Part shown: positions 18,479 through 27,267 of the stretch, piece after piece
Numbering within the stretch: the first letter of the stretch is position 1
How the letters are laid out: each line of letters opens with the position of its first letter
Assembly (NCBI RefSeq): GCF_000090795.2
Contig: NW_003546252.1
Location: forward strand, 248,460 to 275,803
Origin: Amphimedon queenslandica
Taxonomy: Eukaryota > Porifera > Demospongiae > Haplosclerida > Niphatidae
DNA length: 27,344 nt
Reading direction: 5' to 3'
Translations under genes and position numbers: made by a program
The notes under the pieces: generated by a model
Told to the model about the DNA's origin: nothing
Databases searched by the model: none
The model's input: the letters and a program-made list of their open reading frames with translations, nothing else

Positions 18479-19716
18479 GTAGTCTCACTAGCCAAACCAT
18501 TCCCCAGCCTACAGTCATTTGGGTGGATGGCGGGGAAGGGTCTGGTACATTGTATGATGTAGTTTTGTTCTGACAGCACCCACGTGGGTAGTGATGTCAT
18601 GAAAATGTCACATGTAAAAGACCGCGCCCAACACACGTGTTTCCATGTGTGTAATGCAGCAACAACATCTATCCCACTTAAACAAACCCAATTGAGTTAG
18701 AAATTGCATTCTGGAGGCTGGAAGGGGAAGAAAGAAAGAATTGGAATATTAGTATTCCTTTGCCAAACTTACACAGTCAAAGGTCAGCTAGAAAGCAGTA
18801 AAGTCTTAATGCTGGAGTGCATCAACAATGTATATTACGCTAATCTATTATTTCCAAAGGTCAATGATTGTTCATTGCTTTATAGTGCTTCAAGTGATGT
18901 GATACTTGTAGCAAGAAGTGTGTAAATACAGTCAATGACTCAATGTATCACAAATTTGCCATATAGTTCTGTTTTCTTTACGTTTTATTTATTTAAAATG
19001 TTTCATAATAATTATATAATACAATAAAAACAGTAAAAAGAGAAGGAGGAAGGGAGAAGTGCAGTTTAACAACAAAAATACTATTGATATGAAACAGCAA
19101 TAAAATTTAAGCAAGCTGGATGTTTTATGGCATCCAGACCAACTTGTAATATATTACCTAGATACAAGGCCACTGAGAGGGGGGACAAAAGGGGCAAATG
19201 CCCTGGGCCCCACAATTTTAAGGGCCCCAAGAAATTTTTTAAGAACTTAATTAAACAAAATTATTACAGAAAATGGACCCTTCTGGCCTTTTGCCTAGCA
19301 AAAAAATTATGATATCATCAAAATCAATTTTCCTAGCTAGTTGAAATTCAATAGACTAAGTGCATGTTATCATGCGTGCAGGTAAAAATTAATTAATTTT
19401 GACCACACCCACAATAAAAACTGCAAAATTTTTCAGCGTGCTACACACACCACAATTTCCTCCACAGGCCCCTCTAAAGCCCTCAGCGGCACTGCCTAGA
19501 TAGACTTCACTAAGATGGTCCTTCAGAATCAAAGAGATGCCATTTTGATAATCAATTTTTCATGTGACTTGTGGTGGCGTGTCAAGGATAACCGAATCTG
19601 ATTGGTCACGGCAGGTTTCTGCCGCAAGAACAAAACTAGGTGACTCAATGTACCAGACCCTTCCCAGCCGTCCACCCAAATGACTGTAGGCGGGAAGGGT
19701 CTGGCTTCCGAGACTA
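18479..19716. mobile_element. Long-TIR non-autonomous DNA transposon, 1.24 kb (MULE-like)
   Basis: Terminal inverted repeats of about 72 bp (18479-18552 and 19646-19716) share GTAGTCTC, then AGCCARACC, CCTACAGTCATTTGGGTGG and GGGAAGGGTCTGGTACATTG. It is flanked by CTGAAGAT at 18471-18478 and 19717-19724 (8 bp exact; 9 bp with one mismatch). Long TIRs and an 8-9 bp duplication suggest a Mutator-like element. The interior has no recognisable transposase and is itself interrupted by a hAT MITE (19166-19495). Confidence 0.8.
19166..19495. mobile_element. 330-bp hAT MITE nested in the long-TIR element
   Basis: Flanked by CTAGATAC (19158-19165) and CTAGATAG (19496-19503), an 8-bp duplication with one mismatch. 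The ends AAGGCCACTGAGAGG and (reverse complement) GCAGTGCCGCTGAGGG are decayed copies of a CAGTGSCRCTGAG hAT terminus. The left part has the GC-rich GGGGCAAATGCCCTGGGCCCC type of sequence that stands out against AT-rich surroundings. Confidence 0.75.
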
Positions 19717-20154
19717 CTGAAGATAATGATCAAGATGCTAATGACTTGCTACCACCAAGTAATCATTCATCAATCAGGACGTACAAGGATGCAATTCATG
19801 CTTTGGAAGACGTTCAACTTTTCCTCAAAGAAAAGGGTACTATTTCAATGCAATACAATGGACCAGCTGTTGATGCCCTTGTTTCATTGCGCACATCTTC
19901 CTTACAGCAACTGACATTGCATGACTATTTCACTTAATTTGCCAATGATAAGCCTAATGGATATTCACTTAATCTATACATTTAGATGTATTATAGTCAT
20001 TCCAATTCCCTTATTTCAATTATACTTGTGTTAATATAGTCAAATTTACATTAATTCAAGGTTTATATGCATTGACTCCAATTAAAGGCCAACCTCTCTA
20101 CAAAGGCCATATGATGTAAACCGAGTTTGGCCTTTATTGGGAGGTTCTACTGTA

Positions 20155-20391
20155 CTAAACATTTATACATTATAGTAAAGTTAAAATTTGTGATGTACTA
20201 AGTAGAGTATTAGCTATATATCTTGATATAAAATTCCCATCACCAAAGGAAGAATACTATTTCATTATTGTACATCAAAGTCCATTTTACACAGGAACAT
20301 ATTTTACACAAGGACTACATGTTTTTAAAGAGTGAGGTCTAACTTGCATGGAAAGAGATTCAAAACGAGAAGAGACATTCTTTTTTGTGAG
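20155..20391. other. Short non-coding stretch before the CRNKL1 exon
   Basis: No further exon recognised. It ends in a pyrimidine run (CATTCTTTTTTGTGAG) that serves as a good 3' splice site for the exon at 20392. Confidence 0.4.
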
Positions 20392-20646
20392 CACTTGGAA
20401 TCTGGAGATGAAGAAAGTTTAGAAAAGGTGAAACAGAAGCTACCAAAGAAAGTAAAGAAGAGACGCAAGGTTTATCGAGATGATGGCTCTGAAGGAGGTT
20501 GGGAAGAATATTGGGACTATGTATTCCCTGATGATTCTTCAGCCTCTTCTAACTTGAGACTTCTTCAAATGGCTCGATTGTGGAAACAGAAGGGGCAGTC
20601 TGACACTGAATCAGAAGATGAAGATGAGGATGATGATGAGACATGA
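20392..20646 (+). CDS. CRNKL1: Crooked neck-like protein 1, terminal exon
   Basis: CRNKL1 (Clf1/Syf3) is a HAT/TPR-repeat scaffold of the spliceosome's NineTeen-associated complex in the nucleus. This exon encodes its C-terminus: HLESGDEESLEKVKQKLPKK, VKKRRKVYRDDGSEGGWEEY, WDYVFPDDSS, NLRLLQMARLWKQ, then an acidic tail (ESEDEDEDDDET) and TGA 20644-20646. The KRRKV...DDG..GWEEY.DY.FP block is diagnostic. The chosen acceptor is TTTTTTGTGAG|CAC; the frame is open further left to 20332, but those residues do not look like the family. None of the HAT-repeat exons is visible upstream, where the Tigger complex sits in what would be the preceding intron, so I cannot tell an intact gene from a stranded fragment. 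No stops in the exon. Confidence 0.8.
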   Translation, partial: HLESGDEESLEKVKQKLPKKVKKRRKVYRDDGSEGGWEEYWDYVFPDDSSASSNLRLLQMARLWKQKGQSDTESEDEDEDDDET

Positions 20647-21064
20647 TGCTGAGGATTTAGCTTAAAACAATTCCAATAAGACTCTTTTTTGTGTATAAGC
20701 ACCTCTCCGACTCAAAAATTTCATAGAATGGTTGACAGTTGTGTAGTTATAAATTAAAGTATCATCAAAACGATCCATTTAAAACATGATCAAGAAATTG
20801 GTGTTAATGCCAAAAAGTATGGAGTTCTTCTTAAAGTAAAATAGCTTAGCTTTTTTTCATTGTTTCTAGCAGCGAATTTACTTAAAACACATTACAACTT
20901 ATCATCATAGTACCTTCAGTGTTGTCTAAACAGATCAATTATATCCATTCAGGGGTGCCATGAAGAATGGGGTTTTTCTTAAAGTAAAATAGCTTGGCTT
21001 TTTCTTGTTTCTGGTAGCCATTTTTAATTAAAATGGGTGTCGCCACTTGCAATAACAAGGCGTG
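20647..21064. repeat. Downstream region with a direct repeat of about 60 bp
   Basis: ATGGAGTTCTTCTTAAAGTA (from 20819) and ATGGGGTTTTTCTTAAAGTA (from 20968) open two imperfect copies of a unit of about 60 bp that both continue through AAATAGCTTRGCTTTTT to a G-rich TAGC(A/C) end. Otherwise no gene. The CRNKL1 3' untranslated region probably lies here. Confidence 0.6.
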
Positions 21065-21072
21065 GTCATGAC

Positions 21073-21666
21073 CAGACATGGGGTAATAGTAATAGATAAT
21101 AGTAATAGTAATAGTAAAGATTACATGTTTTAAAGTAATAGTAATAGTAATAGTAATGGAGGAATCAAAAAACCAAGTAATAGTAATTGTAATAGTAGGA
21201 GACAGTTAAGTAATAGTAATATAAAAGTAATTGTACATATTGTAATACATTATTGTACAAGTATTCAATGTACATGTACAGGTAAATGTATGTGCATTCA
21301 AGTCTGTCTGCTCTGACAAAAGCTTCATCTGCTCCAGTGGAACGATTATTCAGTATGGGAGGGAAATTTTTTAGACCAGAACAATGCAGACTTTCTCATA
21401 CTGTTTTTGAGAAAGTAAAATGTAATGGTCATTTGCTTTAAAGAGAATTGATTTGAAATTATAATATAATCGTAATATAATTAGATTACATTTAGTCTTG
21501 CATATGCAGTAATAGTAATAGTAATAATGAAATTAGTGAAGTAATAGTAATAGTAATATATTACATTTACATCTACTAAACATGTAATTGTAATAGTAAT
21601 AGAATTTTTTTCTAGTTAATAGTAATAGTAATATATTACTTTCTAATGTAATTGACCCCATGTCTG
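21073..21666 (+). mobile_element. hAT element remnant with TAATAG arrays, 594 bp
   Basis: The ends CAGACATGGGGT and ACCCCATGTCTG are perfect 12-bp inverted repeats. Identical 8-bp target duplications GTCATGAC flank them (21065-21072, 21667-21674); that site is itself palindromic. Both subterminal regions are long arrays of TAATAG (plus sense on both sides). The middle encodes a fossil of the hAT C-terminal dimerisation domain. Confidence 0.9.
21310..21441 (+). pseudogene. hAT transposase C-terminal dimerisation fragment
   Basis: The frame reads ALTKASSAPVERLFSMGGKF, then FRPEQCRLSHTVFEKVKCNG and a stop TAA 21439-21441. The A-SSAPVER-x-FS-x-G motif with the following R-x-x-L is the hallmark of the hAT dimerisation region. 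The rest of the transposase is absent, so the element could move only with help from another copy. Confidence 0.8.
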
Positions 21667-21930
21667 GTCATGACACATATCCTACTAGTAGGTGCGGTCA
21701 GTGGTTATTATGTATGTAAGGGCAGGAGTCGAATACGTTACTTGATCCGCCTGCACAACTTCTGACATAAGCTATGACTGCAGTTACTGTCTCTGCCTAC
21801 CAACACAATATGATGTGATGACTGAACTGATGAAGAAAATTCCTATTCTAACCATGATAACTTTATCAAGAACTACTGTATTTACTCATGTACATGTACC
21901 TATATATAATCTTCAGGATACCGTGGCTAG

Positions 21931-21967
21931 GGGGCTGAGCCTCTTAATGTTTTACATTTGTCTAGTT
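21931..21967 (-). repeat. GGGGCGAGC repeat family, divergent copy 4
   Basis: GGGGGCTGAGCCTCTTAATG, then TTTTACATTTGTCTAGTTA. It shares the tail CATTTGTCTAGTTA and the AAT-type spacing with copies 2 and 3, and is likewise followed by A/T trinucleotide repeats. Confidence 0.6.
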
Positions 21968-21991
21968 AAAGATTATTATTTTTTTTTTAAA

Positions 21992-21992
<1 letters not shown>

Positions 21993-22021
<29 letters not shown>
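21993..22021. repeat. (AAT)n microsatellite
   Basis: About nine uninterrupted AAT/TAA units following a poly-T run. Confidence 0.9.
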
Positions 22022-22024
<3 letters not shown>

Positions 22025-22164
22025 GTAATTTCCTTTATAAAGGGTCTGCTTTAATTGCCACAGCCAAATTTGCTTTCTTAACAATCATTCAGCTGTATCT
22101 CAACTCCTCATATCCTTCAATAACATAATGAGTAATTGCAAAAGTGGCCAATTGATTTGACTGA

Positions 22165-23050
22165 TTAGGTTTATTTTGATTTCAGGAAAGTGTTCGATTA
22201 TGTCCCTCGCTATATTCTCTTGTACAAATTACAGTCAATGGTTATTATTATCCTATATTTTATTTTACTTTATTATTGACTATAATCCCAGAAAACACAC
22301 TTTGTGGATACTAAGGGACATTCTTACCAGTTAAGTCAGGCACCCCATGGGCAGAATAGTGGTCTTTTTACTTGTCTTTGTCGATGCTGTGTAAGAGGTT
22401 TATTCCTCCAACTTATTTTTGTTTGCTGACTCAAAATACCTCCTCTTTTCATTTTTGTAATTGCAGGAGGATATTGACTCTCAACATCGTTAACTGGTCT
22501 AAGAAGTTTCTAAATCCTAAAAAAGGTGCTGCACTTCAATTCTTGCTCTCTGGTTCAGGCTGTCCACTATAGCTCTGAAACAGAATTCACAAGAATCTTG
22601 ATCTGGTACTTAGAGGTGACCAATCATGGTCTAACTATAATAGTCGTATGTTCAAAGGCATATAAAACTCTCCATATGATAAAAATATCTAACTCCACAG
22701 ATACCATTGTAGTCATAAAAGGAGGCTTCAGTGAATTCAAAACAACATGTACCTAATAGTTCTCATGTTTAGCATTCTAACCTCAAAGAAAGACTTCATA
22801 ACCCTAGAGTTCACCAAATACTGTATATTTTAAGTGACTAATCTTTAGATTATAAAAACAACCTAGGTTGATCTAATGCTATCAATGCTATCTAATGCTA
22901 TCAGTTTTGCCATACCCCTTCTCCACCTAAAGTATATGCCAAGTAACTGAGGGTCAAGAAAGCTGAAACAGATGCTTTGCAGCTAAGAAAAGACAAGAAT
23001 AGAGTCTCTTGAACATCTCTTGCAGATTTGAGAGCAGCAAATCTTCACAG
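22165..23050 (+). mobile_element. Decayed LINE fragment, reverse transcriptase region
   Basis: YFDFRKVFDYVPRYILLYKL (22172 on) is the RT palm motif A region. LFADSKYLL at about 22419-22445 corresponds to the catalytic FADD with the second Asp changed to Ser. It continues with LNIVNWSKKFLNPKK (about 22482-22525) and a later segment resembling the DLGVLLSSDLSW block (about 22596-22640). Many stops and frameshifts. Same CR1/Jockey-like type as the copy at 16400 but more decayed, and the 3' border is unclear. Confidence 0.65.
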
Positions 23051-23952
23051 AATGCCATAGTATTTTTATTCATGAGGTTTTATTGTAAACATGTGACTAT
23101 ATTATTACGCCATAAGTGCAATGGCATCATTGTTGTAAGCAATGCAATAATATGCTGCTCTTTAACCGTGAGAAAGAAGTCCAGAGGGTTCTTTCCTTCC
23201 TTTATTTTATCCTCATTTGTCCTCTTCTGTCTTAAACAGTGTTCTTCGGTCATGTGACTGCTTGTCCTACATGTGGTTCAAGCAATCTTATTGGGACATG
23301 GATTTCTCATTTTCTCTGCATGTAGCATAGGTATAATTTAACCACAAGTGTCTCCAGATCAATCCACATGTAGGAAGGGGCATGGCGAAACTACACCCCA
23401 TTGCTTAAGCCCACTTTCTAAAGTGCATTTGGCCATGGCAAACAAATGGCAATTCAGAAACAGGGCAAAATTTTGAGCTTGAGAAGTACAATAAAGCAAT
23501 AATAATGTCTAAAGACTTTTTAAGAATCACTAGAAGATTGATAAAATCTTTAAAATTCTTAGTACAAAGAAATAAATGCAAAATATGAGTGCATGGTGGT
23601 GAAATCAATCTTAGGGTAATTCTTAACTAATACAATTATAGGAAATAAAATCATCCATATTTGAAGTAATTTACAAATGCACCATTCGTTGATCTTTCTA
23701 TTCCCACATATCAAATAAAAACAATTTAATGGTCATTTTTCAGATCACTTTTATTTTACATTTTAATTTGCAAAATTCATGTTTGCTTCACACAAAGCAT
23801 CCATAGTGTATTCATTACGCTGTCTTGCACGAGAAATTGAAAAGCTTAAAGGAGATACTTTACTACCAGTGAAAAATATTATGGTCGATCAACGGACGTT
23901 TACGGATCAAATTTAACCCTTGACCGCATGCTTGATTAGTTCTCCTGACGAA
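23051..23952. other. No gene identified
   Basis: A short stretch reading ACPTCGSSNLIGTW near 23260 resembles half a zinc ribbon but has no partner. The right part (about 23780-23952) is probably the 5' flank of the hAT-type gene that starts at 23953. Confidence 0.4.
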
Positions 23953-26328
23953 ATGGTCAGTAGAAAAAGATCTTTTGAACAGTCATCTTCAGGCTCATAT
24001 GATGACAGCAGTAGCAGTTCAGCTGATACTACTTCTAAGAAGGCGAAGAGGCACATTTCTCTTACTACATTCAACAAGTGGAAGTCACACTATGATTCAG
24101 ATCATCGAACACTGACATGGTTGAACTGTGACTGCCATCGTGGTGAAATAAAACTACTGTGGTACTCTGTGTGCCGAGGTCACAAAAGCTGCATCTGTGG
24201 GATGAAAAACATTTAAAAGGCATGGATTACTGGATCTGAAAACCATAGGAGTAGAAATTTGATTGATCATGCCACTTCAGAGCAGCACAAAGCAGCCATG
24301 TCTCGCCACAGGGCTGAGCAGGCAAAGAGCCACAACCAACCTATTACAACTATTGCTCCAATAGCTAAGAGCTTGCTAACTCTGGGAGACTCTGAGAAGA
24401 TTCAACTACAACAGAAGTTTGATGTTTGCTGCACAATGACAAGAAAAGGATTGGCATTTGAGAAGTATAATAGTATTTGTAAGCTAGAAGAAAGACACAA
24501 TGTTGAGATTGGAGCATCATACCAAACAGCACCTTCTGCTAAGCAGTTCACACACTTCATTGTACAGAGCCAGCATAATGCATTTCTTCAACAACTAGCT
24601 GCAAAAAAATTTTATAGTTTTTTGATGGACAGCAGTACAGACTCTGCTCAGTTGAACAAGAATTATAATCCTTCTCTATTCATTCAAGGATGATTTCACT
24701 GAGGAGACTAAATCAATTGCAAGGTATTTTACCGTCTCACCTGTGGAAAGTGCTAATGCTAGAGGGCTAATTAAGTGTGTGTCTGATTGTCTTTCACTAC
24801 TTGGCATAACTGATGTCAGTGAACAACTGCTGACTAATGATGCTACTGAAATCCCTGTGCTACATGTAGCTGGAGGTGGCACTGATGGAGTTAATGTAAA
24901 TGTGGGTGATTTGAATGGGATAAAAGGTTTGGTTCAATCTAAAAACCCATGGGTTTTGTGATCTTGGTGCTATGCACATCAATTAGAATTAGCGTGCAAA
25001 GATGCATTTTTAAGTCCATTGTTTAAAACCATTGAAGAAATGCTGCTTAGACTTATATAAAAAATCACCTAAAAAATCAGAGAGCTAGCAGATGTCGTTA
25101 GAGAGTTTATGGAAGTGTTTCAACTACCTAAAGGTGGCAATATTCCTGTTCATGCCCATGGATCAAGGTGGATCACACATAAACAAAATGCATTATTACA
25201 TGTGATAGATCGATATGGTGCATACATTGCTCATCTAATTACTTTATCAGAAGATAGCACTGTGAAAGCAGACGATAGAGCAATTATAAAGGAATTTTTT
25301 TTAATGGATGGATTACAAAGTACTGTATGGTGCAGCTCTGTATGCTGATATCTTGAAACTTGTCTCACTGCTCAGTCTCTCTCTTCAGGGGAATGATTTG
25401 GATGTTGCTTTGGGAATCAAAAACATTCTCAAAGCTGCAGTAGCATTAAGAAATCTATGTAAGCAGTCTGTGATGCAGTGGCCAACATGCAGTGAAGCTT
25501 TTGAGAGATAAATTGATAGATGATGGCAGTGGAAAGTCTTATCAGGGTGCACAGTTATAAACACTGGCTCTTTCACTGTGCCTCAAGTAGAAGAAAATTG
25601 CAGAAAACAGGCTCTAGATGACCTAGCTAAACTGGATGAAAAGATGAGAGAGCAATTGCATTGGTCAGATAATAAATTGTTGCACTCAATATTGGTATTT
25701 TTAGAAACTCAAACATGGGTCAAACACACTAAAATCGTGACAGCTGATAATATCTTAGATGATGAAGACTCTGATTCTAGTCTTGAAGAAAAAATGTTGT
25801 GCAACATATTGCTACACACTTTAGAAAGCCACTGCTAGGCAAAGGGCTGCCAACATTCTCACTTCCAGATGAGATAGAAGATATTGTTGAGTATGCTCGT
25901 ACTTATCTCTCTCTCTCTCTCAGATACCATATCGCAAAGTTTGGTACAAATTATGTACATGCTCAGATTTTACAAAGTGGCCTACTGTGATCATACTAAT
26001 GGAGCTGTGCTTCAGTCTTCCGTTCTCTAATGGCAGGGTAGAACAGATTTTTTCAAGTCTTAAAGTAGCAAAAACAAACAGAAGAGCAAGACTTTCAGCA
26101 GAGACATTAAATGATCTGCTAGAAATATATGTTGAAGGTCCTTCATTTTCTGATTTTGATTCAAGTGCTGCAATTGAGCTATGGTGGAAGGACTCAACTA
26201 CTCCTAGACATCCTAATCAGTCTCAGAGAAAGCAGTACTCGTTATCATCAAAAAGCACAGATGAAATCACAAGTGAAAATGAGCCATTGATAGACTTGGA
26301 ATTATGGGATGAATGGATGCACTGTTAA
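23953..26328 (+). pseudogene. hAT-superfamily transposase-like gene (C17orf113/KIAA1586-like), decayed
   Basis: ATG at 23953 (MVSRKRSFEQ, Ser-rich start). In order: a zinc-finger-like N-terminus (LTWLNCDCHRGEIKLLWYSV), an in-frame TAA 24214-24216, WITGSENHRSRNLIDHATSE, the catalytic-region block FYSFLMDSSTDS (about 24612-24650), a frameshift near 24660-24690, DDFTEETKSIARYFTVSP, GGGTDGVNVNVGDLNGIKG, TGA 24959-24961, SWCYAHQLELACKDAF, ELADVVREFMEVFQLPKGGN, GSRWITHKQNALLHVIDRYG, further breaks at about 25320, 25510, 25560, 25840 and 25990, and the C-terminal dimerisation block LPFSNGRVEQIFSSLKVAKT, then IELWWKD and TAA 26326-26328. Domain order is complete but at least eight lesions kill it. 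The TIRs were not found; a TA MITE abuts its 3' end. Confidence 0.8.
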
Positions 26329-26331
26329 ATA

Positions 26332-26536
26332 CCGCATAGGGGTTTTATTATGTTGGTATAAAATTTCGCAAATTTGTTCAGATTTGCCATTTGTTGGTAT
26401 AAATTTTCCCGAATCCTACTTCTGCAGCCATTTTTCCTAGTGTAACATACCTCTTTTGTGGAATTTAATTCCGCGAATTTACTGAAAATGCGAAATTTGC
26501 AAAATTTATTTCCAATGAAATATAACCCCTATATGG
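26332..26536. mobile_element. 205-bp TA-flanked MITE
   Basis: The left end CCGCATAGGGGTTTTATT and the right end (reverse complement) CCATATAGGGGTTATATT form imperfect TIRs that extend to about 45 bp through a shared AAATTTYGCAAATTT block. TA flanks both sides (26330-26331, 26537-26538). It starts two bases after the stop codon of the hAT-like pseudogene. Confidence 0.85.
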
Positions 26537-26548
26537 TACATGTATTAT

Positions 26549-26573
26549 TGGGGCGAGCCTGAGCAAGCCCCAC
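26549..26573 (+). repeat. GGGGCGAGC repeat family, copy 5
   Basis: TTGGGGCGAGCCTGAGCAAG then CCCC. As at 3061 it is followed by a GTATGTATGTCTGTCTG-type microsatellite (about 26586-26630). Orientation is the same as copy 1. Confidence 0.75.
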
Positions 26574-26795
26574 ATAAACAAGACAAGTATGTACTGTATG
26601 TATGTATGTCTGTCTGTCTGTTTGTACATGTACGTCACCCCTATTTAAGCATTTTATAAAAAATAATTACGGTACCACGTGCAAAAAGTAAAGCAATCAA
26701 TAATAATTATAGTAAGAAATTCAAGGCTGAAGAGTCTACTCATTCGGTATATATATTCAAGAAACAAGAGAAGCTTAAAACATAAGTAGTTCATA

Positions 26796-26961
26796 AGAAG
26801 ATGCTCGTGAAGCTCGTCGATTTTGTCATAACGAGCATGATCGGGAGAGAAAAAGGGGCGAAACTGAGGAGGAGAAAAGAGCAAGGAGGCTCAATAGAAA
26901 TGCCAGAGATAGGTCTCATTGCTTGTACTGTGGGAGGACTTACCAAATTCAGTTCAAATGA
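26796..26961 (+). pseudogene. Arg/Glu-rich coding fragment
   Basis: One frame reads EDAREARRFCHNEHDRERKR, then GETEEEKRARRLNRNARDRS and HCLYCGRTYQIQFK, ending TGA near 26960. The repetitive RER/ETEEEKRARR pattern resembles charged repeats carried by multicopy elements, and it ends in a CLYCG half zinc finger. The overlapping plus-1 frame is also open, and no full gene surrounds it. Tentative. Confidence 0.35.
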
Positions 26962-27008
26962 GTAAAAGCTACCGAGTAACTGGTGCTACTGTTCCACCGA
27001 TACAGGTA

Positions 27009-27267
27009 TCGTATTTCCTTAAATAAAAGCCTGGGCGTCTATTTCCTAAAATGATATTTGGACCTCCAAAAAATATATAAAAAATAAAAAAAACTTAGAC
27101 CCAGAGTGAGATTCGAACCTGTGACCACATGCTTTTGACTTCTGGAACTTCAGGCATTATCCACTAGACTTCTGAGTCACTCCTAGGCTACTGTTGCATA
27201 TTTATAGTTAAATTGTATTGCTATCCCGGCGTTTATTCGAATGCGGCTTCTATTTAAGGAAATATGG
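27009..27267 (-). mobile_element. tRNA-bearing TA-type MITE, copy B
   Basis: The ends TCGTATTTCCTTAAATAAAAGCC and (reverse complement) CCATATTTCCTTAAATAGAAGCC form the TIRs, with TA at 27007-27008 and 27268-27269. Its reverse complement aligns with 6498-6955 (after removing the nested MITE): the end block, the tRNA-like module, then a T-rich stretch, GAGGTCCAAATRTCATTT and the other end. Confidence 0.8.
27098..27178 (-). other. tRNA-like module inside the MITE
   Basis: On the minus strand, GACTCAG and CTGGGTC can pair over all 7 acceptor positions (one G-T). An A-box-like GTCTAGTGGATAATGC and a B-box GGTTCGAATCT stand at tRNA spacing. The T stem has mismatches and no 5-bp anticodon stem forms, so it is a tRNA-derived fossil, not a working gene. 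Confidence 0.6.

Larger units (their letters stand above)
18139..19937 (+). pseudogene. Tigger transposase C-terminal part, split by the long-TIR element
   Basis: Resumes the transposase after the LINE: ENTICKCF-KAGILGSEME (about 18170-18228, one stop in the middle), then the acidic C-terminal region DDNKWEDTFMSKLVSDEEME and EHDSED up to 18478. Coding picks up at 19725 with NDQDANDLLPPSNHSSIRTY and runs through ALEDVQLFLKEKG and SLRTSSLQQLTLHDYFT to TAA 19935-19937. The intervening 1.24 kb is an inserted element whose 8-bp target duplication (CTGAAGAT) repeats the codons Ser-Glu-Asp/Thr-Glu-Asp, so removing it restores one continuous acidic tail. Confidence 0.75.
14590..20152 (+). mobile_element. 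Pogo/Tigger-type DNA transposon with nested insertions
   Basis: Left end CAGTAGAACCTCC and right end (reverse complement) CAGTAGAACCTCC are identical over 13 bp, each flanked by TA (14588-14589, 20153-20154), as for pogo/Tigger elements. Inside are a minus-strand HIRAN gene (14878-15254) and a plus-strand DDE transposase pseudogene (15341-19937). Its length of about 5.56 kb falls to about 2.6 kb after removing the LINE (about 16400-18138) and the long-TIR element (18479-19716), a normal Tigger size. Both ends also carry subterminal GGCC-containing motifs. Confidence 0.8.
21675..22164. other. Non-coding stretch with repeat copy and microsatellite
   Basis: Holds the GGGGCGAGC-family relative at 21931-21967 and an (AAT)n microsatellite at 21993-22021. 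No gene seen. Confidence 0.5.

Noticed and set aside
18388-18636. 82-codon minus-strand frame
   Set aside because: Antisense to the Tigger acidic tail and the long TIR.
21086-21640. TAATAG arrays considered as a CRISPR-like or satellite array
   Set aside because: No spacers of fixed length; plain hexamer repeats inside a eukaryotic hAT element.
23254-23310. Zinc-ribbon-like ACPTCGSSNLIGTW
   Set aside because: Only one CxxC, no second pair within reach and an early stop.
26654-26884. 76-codon minus-strand frame
   Set aside because: It overlaps the Arg/Glu-rich plus frame and AT-rich DNA; composition (Phe/Leu/Ile/Tyr) is that of an antisense shadow.
27098-27178. Functional tRNA gene
   Set aside because: The acceptor stem and B box look right, but the T stem has mismatches and no anticodon stem forms.
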